Notes under the pieces: model-generated | The model's input: the letters and a program-made list of their open reading frames with translations, nothing else | Databases searched by the model: none | Told to the model about the DNA's origin: nothing | Position numbers and translations under genes: made by a program | NCBI RefSeq assembly: GCF_030704535.1 | Contig: NC_081820.1 | Location: forward strand, 27,421,001 to 27,485,000 | From: Vitis vinifera | Lineage: Eukaryota; Streptophyta; Magnoliopsida; Vitales; Vitaceae | DNA length: 64,000 nucleotides | Direction: 5' to 3' | In this document: positions 26,132 through 38,600 of the stretch, in pieces | How the letters are laid out: the number at the start of each line of letters is the position of its first letter | Position numbering within the stretch: position 1 is the first letter of the stretch

Positions 26132-27882
26132 TCTGGTTTGCCCTTGATACTTTCTGTACAGCAACGTCTCAAGCATATACCTATGCCAATCATATTAAAG
26201 TTGATAAAAATATCATCAGTGATCCAAATGTGTCTGTCTCATATCAAACTGTGGGTATAATACCATTTGAAGCTGTCATATCTACATTGTCATCCTTATT
26301 TTCTGTGTCTTTCCTTTTTTATTTGACAGGTTACCAGAGGATGAGAAGCTTGTACAGATAGTCTGAAGCTTGGTTTCCATGTCCATACATTAGCAATCCA
26401 GTCTTTTTTTCCAGATTTTAATACCAGACGGTTTGTTATGAGAGCCTGCTTCTGTTTATGTTCTGTAAATATATGTCTAAATGATATGCTCTCTATTTTA
26501 TGTAATATTATAGATGATTTGGGTTAGGCTTCAAACTTAGGGTATATAAAATCATACCTTTCTTTTTTTTTAATCCTTTTTTTGGTTTTATTTTATTTAA
26601 AAGTAACCAAAAAAAAAAAGGATAGGGAGGGAGAGAGATTTGTTCTGTAAAACGCAGAACTGATCTCTTGATGCTATTGGACTATTTTCAATGGCATTGG
26701 TCTTTAAATTTGTAGCTTACTATTGTTTTTTTAGTAGAATTTATACATATAGATTGATGGAATGAGTAAGATTCTAAAGTGGGGGAAAAATTTGTCCTTA
26801 GTAAATCAAAGAAGAATATAAAAGTTTAAAATTTGATGACAATCATGATTTATTTGACCAACTGATCCGACCATTGATCGGTCTAATTGATTAGAAAGTA
26901 GTTTGACCGGAATTGGAACTAGTTGAACCGATGGGGCAACCCCCACCCCATTGGAAAACCCCCTTCCTTCCACCCCCACTTTCTTCCTCTTTTTGGCTGC
27001 CCCTTTCCTCCCTTCCAAATTTTTTATTATTTATATGTTTTTTACCTCATTATTATTATTTTTTTTACTTTATTATTTTAATTTAAATTAATGAAAACAT
27101 TACAATTTTAAATAAATTTCTAATTTTAAAATAAGATTTTGATTTAAAAATACATTTTAAAATTTCAAAATTAAAATTAAAATTATGATTTTAATTTTAA
27201 TTTCTAATTTGAAACTAATTTTTTTATTTTCAAATAAAATTTTAATTTTTAAATGATATATGAATTATTGTTTTTATTTTATAATTATTTTAAATTTTAA
27301 TAATTTATAAATTATATATATATATATATATATGTCATCATTGGTTTAATTGTGATTCAAATCCTGATTTGATTGAACATTGATGAAAACCTTCTAAAAT
27401 TTGTCTTTAAAAATATAAGAGAATATAAAATATAAAGATAATTATTTTAAATTTATTTATTTATTATATTTTTTATATTATGTGGCATAGCATAAGAAAA
27501 ATGCAATGAAACTCTCTTTAAAAAAAAAGGTTGCTGAAAGATAATAAAAATAGCATTTCCAATTTTCCAATCACAGAAGCAACGAAGGAAATATACAGTG
27601 GGCAAGGAATATTTCATGAACTTTGAATACATTTGTTATCGTAAAATTTTAAGATGTTATCATTATACATTATTACCCTCTTTGAGAAACTAAATAATAA
27701 TAAATATATTTTCACCTAAATTAGTAATAACAAGAGGGTGTAATTGTGTAAATGTTACGGGAAACATCAAGAGAGAAACCTGAGATAAATTGACCTAGAT
27801 TTCCACTTTTTCCGCTTACCCACAGAGAGTGAGAGGGAAAGAAAGGGAGGGGTTGGCTCGTTGAGTCCGACTCGACTCAGCC
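26132..27882. other. Spacer between GMI1-like gene and DMS3
   Basis: The first few hundred bases are the probable GMI1 3' untranslated region. From about 26830 to 27400 the sequence is a very AT-rich block that starts with phrases on GACCAACTGATCCGACC and ends after a (TA)n tract near 27312-27333. It looks like an old non-coding transposon but has no clear ends. About 27540-27882 is the presumed DMS3 promoter and 5' leader, with a purine-rich leader just before the ATG. No gene is seen. Confidence 0.5.
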
Positions 27883-30800
27883 ATGTTTCAACCGCACAAC
27901 CAGGTGAGTCAATCTCTGTATTCCATGCTGATAAAGCGTCAATTTCTAGGGTTTCACCTACATCCCTCTCTTCTTCTTTAAGGCTTCAACTCCAGAAAAA
28001 CAAAAACAAAAATAAAAAAGTGGGTATGTGTTGTTTGTTTATAAACCGATGTGAAAAAAAAAAAAAAAATCTTCTATAAAATGATTTTTTGTTTGGGTAA
28101 TTTTCAGTTTTCCTCGGTTTTCTTGACGACCAAACAGAGGGTAGGTGTCGAGCTTGTATAAGCCGTTTTTGAATTTTGGGTTTTCTGCTTCCCAATGTGG
28201 CCTTGTATGGGTTTGAGAATCATGAAACACACTCTTCCGGAGTTATTGGGGTTGGGGATTTTGGAATTGGAGAATAGAGGGTATGTTGCAAAATTCGCTG
28301 GAACTAAACAGTGGGCGAGTTGCAATTTTACTGTGAAACTTCTTTCCTTTTTTTGTTTTTTTTCCCCTCTACCCCCCAGCAGAAGTAGTCTTAAATTGCC
28401 CAAATTTCAGTGAACCCACTATTCGGAAGCTTTTAGAAATGGGATTTGATCATCAACAAACAAAGTTCACGTTGCAATTTTCGATGCAACCAAACAGAGC
28501 GTAGGCCTCTGTTTTTTTGTAGCCTTCAAATTAAATTTGACTGGACCCAATATTCAAAAGTTTTTGAAGTTGAGAATTTAAGCATTTGCAAGAGAAGGCT
28601 TGAAGGAATTATCTCTGAATCCAAACAGAGGGTAAGTGTCACTTTTTCCAGAAGTCTTTTCCATAGTACCAAATGCAAACTTCAATTTTGGTTAAATATT
28701 AGTAAGCTCCCTATTCTAAAGTCCTTTAGTTTAATGACTGAATTCCATTGGTAGCAAACAAAGAGCAATGTGTAATTTTCTTTGAATCCAAACAGACTAA
28801 TTTATTGGTTTCTCTAAAGCCTTTTGCCATTATTTTCTGCTTCCCTATATCAAATGTAGCCTTAATTTGCTTAAATTTCAACAGCATATGTTCTTGAAAT
28901 TGGGAATTTCAGCATTATCTTTATGTGTATGAGTGGTCTGTTTTGGTGGTGGAAGCATTATAAGAAATAAAGGAAAAGAAGCTTTCACTCTTTTGCATGA
29001 GCTATGATATAGTCGGTGTGCCTTCATCAGAGTCTTTGCTTTCAAATGATATCTGAAAAATACACAATGATCCCTTCCTTCACAGCTTTCAATTCAAACA
29101 AAGCCATTAGCTATTCAAGAGCCATCAGCATTGATGCATGTGGATCCAAATAATTCTTTTGGAGCTGCAAGAGATGAGATGCACAATGGAGGGCTTTCTA
29201 AGGCAGAATCTGCTGTCAACAATTCCAAGGTTGTGGGAAATTATCACAGAGTTGCTTCAATTTTGCCTTACCATTCTTGTAATTATGAAAAAATAATAAT
29301 AATAATAATAATGTATGTCTTGTATTTTATTCTAATTTTGGTGATGACAAAGAGGTAGACTTTCCAATTCTGTTGTAGCGTCACGGTCTATGCAACATAG
29401 TTTACAATACTGCTTAGGGTAATTGGATTAACTCTCGATTGTCTTAAAACCATGCAGAAACTTCAGGATGAGCTACAAACTCTGGGGTTCAAAATCAAAC
29501 AGCATGAGGATAATATAAAATATCTGAAGACTCAAAAGGATAATCTGGATGGCTCCATTCTTGACTTGCAAGGTATAAAACACTTCTTGATGATATCCTG
29601 TTATCAATCAAAATTACTTCATTTTAAACATTGCAAAATTTAGCAAATATTGAACTTGATAATTCAGGTGTTGTTTGGATGCATTCTCTGTTTTTTATTT
29701 TGAAAAACAATAAATAATAGTAACTCCTATATGAAATGCAAAAGTCTTAGAAGACTCACCTTAAAATGATAATGATTTCTACAAACTATTTAAAAACAAA
29801 ATTGAGGTATTAAAATTTTTTTTACAACATCCCAACAACACCTTAGATTTTATTTTTTTATTTTTTTATTTTTTAAAACCTGCAGATAAGTTTAAGATCC
29901 TCCATGCACTTTGTATTGTTCACCTTAAAAATGCACTTTGTAATTGCTGTCATACTTTTATCCACTAACAACTTTCATCACAGTTACCCTTGGCAAGTAT
30001 TGTTCATCTAGTATACCAACCATGGAAAATGAGGCCCTTTCGAAGTCCCGAAGTGAAAATGAAACTGTTGAACAGATACTGAAGTATGAAAAATCAGCAG
30101 CTGCCATCTTATGCCAGCTGAAAATTCGTCATGGAAGTCAGGCTTCACATCTTACATTGGCTAAGGATGTGCTCGGTATTGTTGCCACACTTGGAAAAGT
30201 AGATGATGAAAACCTTAGTAGGTCAGTTTGTCTTGCTTTTCATTATTTTGCCAGGTTTTTTAAATTTGTACCTTAGACTTGAACTCATAAAAAGCTGGAT
30301 TCAATTATTTTTAGCAGGGTTTTGGTGTGGCCAAAGCCAATAGTTATAATGTGTCATATTTATTGTGTTAATGACATATATTTCAGTGATTCTGCCTCTG
30401 ATCATCTGGAAAATTGTTATCTTCATCATTGACTTCTGCTGTACGTGAGTTTGTGTGTGTGTTTGTGGACTTGGCTTTTAGATGCTAGACAATGCCCACT
30501 GGTTGAGAGTTTCAAATAATTGAGATGCTTTGCTAATAACTAATTTTTGTTGATGGGGAAAGTTTTGAGATTTTCATGTTAATTGTAATTTGTGTGTAAT
30601 TCTAACTGTTAGTAATGTCAGACTATGTTTGACATATTGCTATTGTTATAACTCTAAAACCAGGCTTTTCTCGGAGTACTTAGGACTGGAGACTATGATG
30701 GCAATTGTCTGCAAGACTTATGAAGGCGTTAAAACTTTGGAAACATATGACTTTGAAGGTGGCATAAACAAACATTCTGGTCTGCATGGGCTTGGATCTT

Positions 30801-32368
30801 CTATCGGAAGACATTTGGATGGCCGATTTCGCATCATCTGTCTTGAACATTTAAGGCATGAACTCATATACTGCATTTGGGCAACATGGAGTTGTAGTTT
30901 GTAATTTTCTGAACACATTTTCCCCCCCTTTTTTTTCGCACAGACCATATGCTGGGGATTTTGTTGCTGATGACACACAAAGGAGGCTTGATCTTCTAAA
31001 GCCAAGATTACCCAACGGAGAGTGTCCACCTGGCTTTCTTGGCTTTGCAGTGAATATGATCAATGTGGATAGTGCAAACATACTTTGTTTAACATCCAGT
31101 GGTTGTGGCCTCAGAGAGACTCTATTCTATAATCTATTCTCTCGTCTTCAAGTGTATAGAACAAGAGCAGAAATGTTACTTGCTCTTCCTTGTATTACCG
31201 ATGGGGCACTTTCTTTAGATGGTGGAATGATCAAAACTGCAGGTGTATTTTCTTTGGGCAGTCGGTAAGAAGCTCAGCCAATTTCAGTAATTAAAAGAAA
31301 ATTTGCTTTCTATTTCATGTTATGATCAATCGATTTTTATTTCATTATCTTAAAAAACCAATTCTGGCAAGAACTTGGTCATTGTTTTTGTTTTTCTTGT
31401 GGTGGAAAATGCCTTTGGAAATAGGGTTCGCTCTGAATTGTAGTGCATCATCAATGAAGCTGGTTGACTTATAGAAATGTGGCAATTTGCCAGCATTTTG
31501 TTTGGCCTACTGAAACTTGATTTGCCATCAGCTACTTAAGCTCATGATAGCATCAGTGATTGTAGAATATATTTATTTTTTATGGTGAAAGTACCAACGG
31601 TGTCACAAAATAAATTCTCTAAATATTCACCCCCTTTTTATAACTTTGCTTAATGTGAATGACATCGATTTCTTAGCTACTTGTACAACACTAGAGGCTG
31701 ATTCCTTGTTTCTCTTATTGTATAAAGACAATAGCAGTGTCAAAAATGCTACATTTTAAATAACTTGTCACCTTGCTGAGTCTTCTTCTGCCATGAGAAT
31801 CAGGGAGAGCTGATTTCTCTTGTCCTTTTTTGCTGGTATGTTGTCACATGTTTGCAATTCATAGGTTAGAACCTTTGTTCCCTTGCATGCATATTTGAAC
31901 TATTTTTTATATTCTGTTGTCGGTAGTGTATAATTATTATGCAACTGCTTTATTTTTCCTCAGATGTATTAGTTATCATCGGTCAATAACAATTTGTATT
32001 TCCTTTGATTTGCATCGGATTTAAGGGAAGATGTAGAAGTGAGATTCCCAAAAAGCTCTGGATCAAATCTTCCTCTGGAGTACTTTGAAACTGAGAAGGA
32101 GCTGACAGAGGTGAACTGGAAAAGGGAAAAGGTTGAGGAAGATATTCAGAGAGAACAATCACTTCTGAACCATATAAATTACACCTTCAGAATCAAGAAG
32201 CAGGCATTCATCAAGTACCTGGCTGATAGCTCACCATATGGGATTCAGGTAATTTCTTATTTCTTGTTCACTTTCCAAGGTATCTTCATTTTAAATTCTG
32301 AAACATAATCTCCATGTTATGGGCAGCAACAAATTCCAGGAGAGCGGGAGAGACTGACCCAAAGATGA
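27883..32368 (+). CDS. DMS3: DMS3, hinge-domain protein of RNA-directed DNA methylation
   Basis: DMS3 joins DRD1 and RDM1 in the DDR complex, which helps RNA polymerase V transcribe target loci for RNA-directed DNA methylation. Exons: 27883-27903, 29086-29229, 29458-29572, 29984-30221, 30664-30855, 30944-31264, 32026-32248, 32327-32368. All phases join to 1296 nt, or 431 residues; Arabidopsis DMS3 is about 420. Exon 1 holds only seven codons before a 1.2 kb first intron. It was chosen because its ATG and the LSIQTKPL start of exon 2 match the family N-terminus. Residues 56-93 form a coiled coil, 94-344 the SMC hinge ([25 protein letters not shown]), and 345-415 a second coiled coil. There is no ATPase domain, as is normal for DMS3. 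The intron at 30856 begins with GC rather than GT. It lies directly downstream of the GMI1-like paralogue on the same strand. Confidence 0.95.
28125..28800 (+). repeat. Degenerate repeats in DMS3 intron 1
   Basis: The phrase CCAAACAGAG recurs at about 28130, 28489 and 28620, and CCAAACAGAC at 28788, with weaker versions near 28306 and 28748. Several copies continue into a splice-donor-like GGTAGGTGTC or GGTAAGTGTC. The spacing is irregular (about 130-360 bp). They fill the long first intron. Function is unknown. Confidence 0.5.
29667..29843. mobile_element. Small MITE in DMS3 intron 3
   Basis: A 177-bp AT-rich block has inverted ends GGTGTTGTTTGGATG (left) and, from the right, GGTGTTGTTGGGATG (14 of 15 identical). 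The flanking triplets are TCA on the left and TTA on the right, close to the TTA duplications of PIF/Harbinger elements but not identical. It is intronic and has no coding content. Confidence 0.6.
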
Positions 32369-34185
32369 TAATCAGATCGAGGAACTGAGCCAGTGGAGGG
32401 GATAGAGAAGCTTCTGAGGTTCAACTTTTGGCTAGGGTACTTGTACTGGTTTTCTGGGCATCAATGAAGGTAAAGCTCCGGGGAAAAGGTGAGAAGGATG
32501 GGTTTGTTGTATAGAGAAAAGATGTTAGTTGTTCCCCAGAATCAGTATTCCTGAGAAGCAGGATTGGAGTATGCACCCTCTTGGTTCTCATAGTATGTTT
32601 CTGGATAAATTCTCAGTCATGATGATTGTCCATTGAAGATTCAAGTGCATTGACAATCAATTCATTTTCAGAATTGTGTGTGTTTGGTTATGGATGATGT
32701 GTTTTTCTGCACTTCTGCATCAGTCTTGGTATGTTGTTCTTGAGGTGAGGCTATAGACCTTTTGCTCTTTCTTGATGAATTTTCTTCAAATCTGCTATAA
32801 ATTTTTATTTTTATTTTTATTTTTTAAATTATCTCTATTCCATACATTGTATGTCAACGGTTTTTTTTTTTTTTAAATTTATTTTTATTTAATTTAACAA
32901 TTTTTTTGACAAACTAGGACTCTCTTCCCTCTCTGCACCAATGCTTATCATCATCTCTGACTTTTCGGATTAATTTTTATTTTTTTCCATTTTATAAAAG
33001 TTCTGATGGATTAGAAAGATGGATAAGAGGGGATAAATCTTGAGTGTTGGGTCTTTGGAGGGGTGTGGTGTGTGTGCAGATAATCATCTAACAAACACTA
33101 TAAATTTGGTTAAAATCTTATTTCCATACGAACAATTTTCATGATTTGTTATCGTAGCAGTAGCAGTATTTGATGATCATGGCTTCTATCCTCAGGATTC
33201 TTTCTATTTCTAATTTGATTATTTATTGTCAGAGGACTTTACCCCCAAATTTGTATATTTTATTTTTAATCAAATAAGAACCGCTTGATTATAGTGTGAT
33301 GGATAAGAAGCATTATTTTGAAGTTTTAGGATACCAAATAATATATAAATTCTAAGGTTATGTTTGGTTCCTGGAAAGTACAAAGGAAAGAAAAAAAATG
33401 CTAAGGAAAATGATTTTCTCATGTTTGGTTATCCTATGAAAAATATCAAAGAAAATCAAATATAATTAAAACTAATTAAAAACTTATGTATTTATAAATT
33501 ATTTAATCTTTATATTGATGAGTTAAAATAAATAAAATGAGTTTGAAGTAACAAAAATAATAATTTATCAACTTTTAATCTATTTTTTTTTATTTTCCTT
33601 CACTTTTTCTTTCCTTCTACTTTTTCTTTGTATTTTCTTTCCCTCGCATTTTCCCTCAAATTTTCCGGGAATCAAACATAGCCTAAATGTTTAAATTTCA
33701 AGTCTTTATAATAATTCTCCATTAAAAAGGGATAATTATTATTATTTTCATATTTAAATAAAATAATAAATAATAATGTGCGTGAACGATTCATGAGAAA
33801 ATAACATAATTAAAGAAAAGGTATATCCTCCACCACCATGAAGACATGAAAGGGCAAAAGTGAATATTGGGAAAAAAAAGAAAAAAGTATTTGGTTTCAA
33901 AATTTATTTATGTCCCTTGGGGAAAAAGGTTTTTATGAAACTTACAATGACAAATATATATATGGAAAAAGAAAAAAAAAAGATAAGGACACAAAAGGTA
34001 TTCACGTGTAAGATTATTTTCTTTTGAATTATCAAAACTTTTTCTAAAAATTGTTTATAAATTAGGAAAAAGGTTTTTCAAAGGAAGGTATGCATAGTAT
34101 TTATATAAGGTTTATTCCTCCAAATTAACTTTCCATACAAAAACATCGTGATTCGAAAAGGTCGAGAAAAACACTACTAAATTGG
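32369..34185. other. DMS3 3' region and spacer
   Basis: About 32369-32870 is the likely DMS3 3' untranslated region. The rest is AT-rich spacer with long A and T runs and one MITE, listed separately. No gene is seen. Confidence 0.5.
33356..33683. mobile_element. PIF/Harbinger-like MITE
   Basis: A 328-bp AT-rich element has inverted ends. The left reads GGTTATGTTTGGTTCCTGGA and the inverted right GGCTATGTTTGATTCCCGGA (17 of 20 identical). It is bracketed by TAA at 33353-33355 and 33684-33686, a 3-bp target duplication typical of Harbinger/Tourist elements. It has no coding capacity. Confidence 0.7.
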
Positions 34186-34190
34186 AAAAA
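34186..34190 (-). terminator. RNA polymerase III terminator of the tRNA
   Basis: Read on the minus strand, five T residues follow the tRNA 3' end after two bases, as expected for pol III termination. Confidence 0.7.
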
Positions 34191-34192
34191 GA

Positions 34193-34263
34193 GGTTCCAC
34201 CGAGACTTGAACTCGGGTTACTGGATTCAGAGTCCAATGTCCTGACCACTAGACCATGGAACC
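34193..34263 (-). tRNA. tRNA-Gln, anticodon CTG
   Basis: The minus strand folds as a tRNA. The acceptor stem pairs GGTTCCA with TGGAACC. The D arm contains TCTAGTGGTC (A box) and the T arm carries GAGTTCAAGTCTC (B box). The 7-base anticodon loop is CTCTGAA, giving anticodon CTG, which reads CAG. The gene is 71 bp without intron or encoded CCA. It lies between DMS3 and the JmjC gene, on the strand opposite to both. Confidence 0.95.
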
Positions 34264-35645
34264 CTTTTTGACCTCTTTCCTACTACATATTATATTCAAT
34301 TTATTTTTTACAATATTTTTATTTTTGCTCATATTTCCTAAAAATAAATCATTTCTAAAAAGGTTTTTAACTTTTTTTTTTTTATTATTCTTTTAAATAA
34401 CTGGTTGAGTTCAGCCTTCAGCCTTCAGCCTTAAACTTTTATTTAATTTTCTTTACTGGAACTCTGAGAACACGTCACCTCTACCCTCACGAACACAGAA
34501 GATTCCTAGGCGGACCAATCAGTGCCGCACAACCATGTGATGTCTCAGTCACAGCCGTCCGATATGTTGACACAATTAAAAATCCTCGTGATCACCGCAG
34601 TGCAAGCATAATCCGTACAACTCTAATCTAGTACTGTCGCCCACAGTTTATTAAGAGTGGACCCCACATACTGTTCATCCGTACACTTGTCGCCTTCAGT
34701 TTCCACTTTCCAGGTTCCCACGGTTCCACCTCCACCCCAAGACCCTTCAATTATCATGCCAAAAAATTTCTCGAATTTTTTAATAAAAAATATTATCATT
34801 TGTATAAAATATAGACTATAACAAATAGTCAACTTGACTCCCGACTCATACTATTTTGATATTATTTAATAAAACTAATAATGAGATGAATTTATTAAAC
34901 TCCGATGGTTTAAGATTTGATAACATTCAATCTAATGTCCAGATGTATTTATTAATGACCAAATTCCAATTCTAATTAATGAATTTTAAACTTCAGTTAA
35001 ACATTTGAACTAATTTTAAAATATCGATTCAATAAGCAGTGAAGAATTTCGTAATTACAAAAAGAAAAAAAGTTTTTAATCACAAAACATAATTTTCAAT
35101 ATATATTTCTGAAGGTAGAAATGAAATTTATTAAAATATTATTTAAAGAAGAAGGATTATGGATTCATTGAAGTTTAAACATTGTAAACTTGCAAAACCA
35201 GGTTTTAAATAAAAAATATAAAATATTTTTAGAATTAATAAGAAAGAGTTCTTGAAAATTAGTTTTCAGATTCCAAAATTTCCAAGTTGATACTTTAAAT
35301 TAAAAATTCCCTGAGATTTTCATATATGATTTTTCTTCGAAAAGACGACAAATTTCATAAGAAGAAAGATATTTCCTGAATTTTTTCCTCACAAATTTCA
35401 ATCTTTCCCCGAAAGTCTCATGCTTTTTAAGAAGAAATCAACAAGTAGATAGATACAAACGAGATTATAAAAAAAGTTGCTAGTGTTTCTGTATTTTCCT
35501 TCGCTATCCCACACTTTCATCACTACCAAACAGACTCCACTACCTTCATGCAATCAATGTAGAAACAGAAAGTCAGACTAAACACGGCATTGAATGAAGG
35601 GAGGGGTGAGCAGAAATGGGTTGTTCTTGATTTTGCACAAGGGTG
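34264..35645 (+). promoter_or_regulatory. Presumed promoter and 5' leader of the JmjC gene
   Basis: No gene is seen in this AT-rich stretch upstream of the JmjC start. It contains an ACACGTCAC element near 34470 and a CCAAT box near 34515. Both are common plant promoter motifs, but they lie over 1 kb from the ATG. The transcription start cannot be placed from sequence alone. Confidence 0.3.
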
Positions 35646-38600
35646 ATGGAGGATGAGAGATGCAGGAGGAGAGGTAGTCCCAACTGGAGGTGCAGTGAAA
35701 GGGCTTTGCCTGGAAAAACACTTTGTGAGAAGCACTTGTTCTGCCAGCTGATTCGGAATCGGGTGAAGACGGCGAGGCTTGCGGAGGGGAGAGACGGGGA
35801 GGTGGGTCGCCCAAGTGGGAAGCAGAAGCTGGCGGCAGCTGGGGAGGAGATGGTTGGTGGTGGCGGTAAAGAGGATCGGGGGTTTTCGGGTGAAATCCTG
35901 GCCGCCGGCGAGGGAGGAGGCGGTGAGGTGGTGGGTGGGGGGGAGATGCCTGAGGGGTTTGGAGGAGGAATGTGGGGGTGGTTTGGGGGAGATGAGGGTG
36001 GAAATGACGGTAATGCCCTTGGCAGCGGTGGAGTTATGGGCGGCTCTGCTGGAGACGGCAATGGTAGGGAAGTGGATGGTGGAGGGGTCGGTGAGCGCGG
36101 CGTCGCGAGTGGAAATTGGGCTACTGGCCGTGGGAATGGCGGTGGAGTAGTTGAGAGCGGCGGAGACGGTGATTGGGTCTCTAGTGGTGGAATTGGGGGC
36201 TGCTCCAGGGAAGAAGCCGGTGGAAATGGCAGCGGCGATGTTCGGTTAATTGAAAGCCTTGCGGGCCATTCCGGTGGAAATGAAGGCGGCGGCGAGGAAG
36301 TCGTTAAGGGAGGCGAGGACTCTGGTCGGGCTGCCGGCGGTGGAGGACTTGTGGGCTACCCCAAGGAAGTCACTGGTGGAATTGGCGGCAATTCCGGTGG
36401 AAGTGGCGGTGGAATTGGAGGAATTGAGAGTAGGTCCGACGGTAATGGCCACGGGGATGATGTTGGGGAGAAGAAGAAAAGGCGAGGCCGGCCAAGAGGT
36501 TCAAAAACCAGAAGGAAAGGTGAAGAAGTTCCGGGTCAGTCTAGGGAGAGCACTGGCGGGAATGGTGGTGGAAATGATGGGAATGGGTGCAATGCCAGTG
36601 GAAATATCGGTGGAGATGAGATTGTTGTGTTGAAAAAGCGAAAGCTAGGCCGGCCCAAGGGTTCAAAAACTAGGAGGAACGTTATCGATGGTGAGATAGT
36701 TGAGCTCCCAATCGGTAATTGGGGTGGAAGTGAAGTAATTGGTGGCCTATCCAGTGGGAATGGCAGGGGTGAAATTGAAGGAACTGGAGACCTATCTGGT
36801 GGGAGTGGCAGGGGTAGTGGTGAAGGGATCGGAGGCCTGCCTGGTGGGGATGGCAGTGGAGGAGAGATTATGGTGAAGAGGCGAAAGCTAGGCCGACCTA
36901 AAGGTTCAAATACTAGGAGGAGGATTCCTGATGGTAGAGAACTCCAGGTATGGGCAGGTGAAACAGTTGAAAATGATGGTCTGGCTCTTGATTTGGAAGG
37001 AAACCGATGGAAGTCTGGTGCATTCCATGGTGGAAACAATGGGGAAGGATGGAAGGTTAAGCATGGGCGTGGCCGACCAAAAGGGTGGAAGAAGAAGGGT
37101 AGGAAGAGGAAGGTTTTTTATGGTGGAGAACTTCGGGCTTTGGAAGGTGTGAAGAAGAGGGGAAGGAAGAGGAAGATTGTTGATGGTGAAGAGCTTTGGG
37201 ATTTGAAAGGGTTGGAAAAGAGGGGGAGGAAAGGGGGCATTTTTTATGGGAAAGAACTCCAGGGCAGTTCCTGTGAGGCCAGAATGGTGGATTTACTTGC
37301 CACATTGCAAAGTTTTGCTCCTTATAGTGGAGCCGTTTTGGCTGAATACATTAAGAAACAATATGCAGCAATTACTAGTGTTCCCTCTAAGCAGAAAGTT
37401 TGGCGGCAGCCTGATTTGGCCAAAATGGTGGGCCTCCTTGCTACTTTAAGGGATGTTGTGCCTTATAGGGGAGAAGTCCTGGCCGAAAATTTTCTGTACT
37501 TCAAATGGCGTAGTTCAATTTCTGCATTAGAGTACCTGGCTCCTTGTAGAGGAGGTGTTCTGGCTGAATATTTCATGTATCGTGAACGATCCAGTTCAAT
37601 TCCTTATGATGACATCTACAAATGCGAATTTGATGAGGCCCCACTTGTGACTGAAGAGATTCAGGATCAGTCTGTTCAAGGTATTAGAGTAAATGAAGGT
37701 CCCAGTCACAGTGAAGGCATTGGAGTAGGTGAAGGTCCAAGTTCCACTGAAGGAATTCAGGGGCAGTATGGTGGAGCTGCTGGCGGAAATGATGGTGGGA
37801 AGCTTGGTGCTAAAGAATTTTTGGGAGGGTTTGGTGCATTTGCAAGGCAAAAGGATGGTGGATATGGATTTAGTAGGCTAAAGAACAAATGCCGCAGACT
37901 AAAAGGTTCAAATAATGGTGAAGAGATTGGGGGCTGGTCTGGTGAAGCCAGTAGGGAAAATGGTCCTCAGAAAGAAATTCAGGGCTGGTCAAGTGAAGCT
38001 TGCTGTCGAAATGATGGAGACGAGATGGTCAGTCTGAGAGGTAGGTGTGACAGGCCAAACAGTTCGGAGGATTGGATGAACGAGCTTAACAGGAGTGGTG
38101 GAGCAACCTGCACTATTGATAGGAGAAGCGAGATCATTTCTTCAGAGGGTAAGTGTGGCTGGCCGCAGGTTATAGAGAACAAAAGGACCATTCTTGCTGC
38201 TGAACAAGATGGGATCATTCCTTTTGAAGTCACTGGCTGGAATGATATGGGGGATGAGACTGAAGGTTTGGAGAATAAGAAGAGTGGTCTCATAGCTATA
38301 GAAGATCGTGGTTTGCCTGGTGAAGTTATTGGTCGTGATGAGAAGCCAAATGAGATTTTTCGGCAGAAGGCTAAGCGTGGCCGGCCAAAGGGTTCAAAGA
38401 ACAGGATTCCATGTATCCCTAAAGAAGAACAAAGCCAGGCCACTGCCAGTAATTTTTTGGGTGGAAATAACAGCGGAGATGTGAATATTTCTTGGAAACG
38501 TAAGCCTGGCCGGCCAAAGGGTTCAAAGAACAAGAAGGTAATCCTTAATGGTGAAGCCCTGAACAAGATTCCAATGCTGAATCAGGAACATCAGATGCCT

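Noticed and set aside
35573..36061. Long minus-strand open frame opposite the JmjC first exon, Pro/Ser-rich
   Set aside because: It is the mirror of a GC-rich Gly-coding exon; its composition follows from the sense codons and it has no domain.
36536..37039. Second minus-strand Pro/Ser-rich frame
   Set aside because: It is antisense to AT-hook and Gly-rich coding sequence and shows no independent signal.
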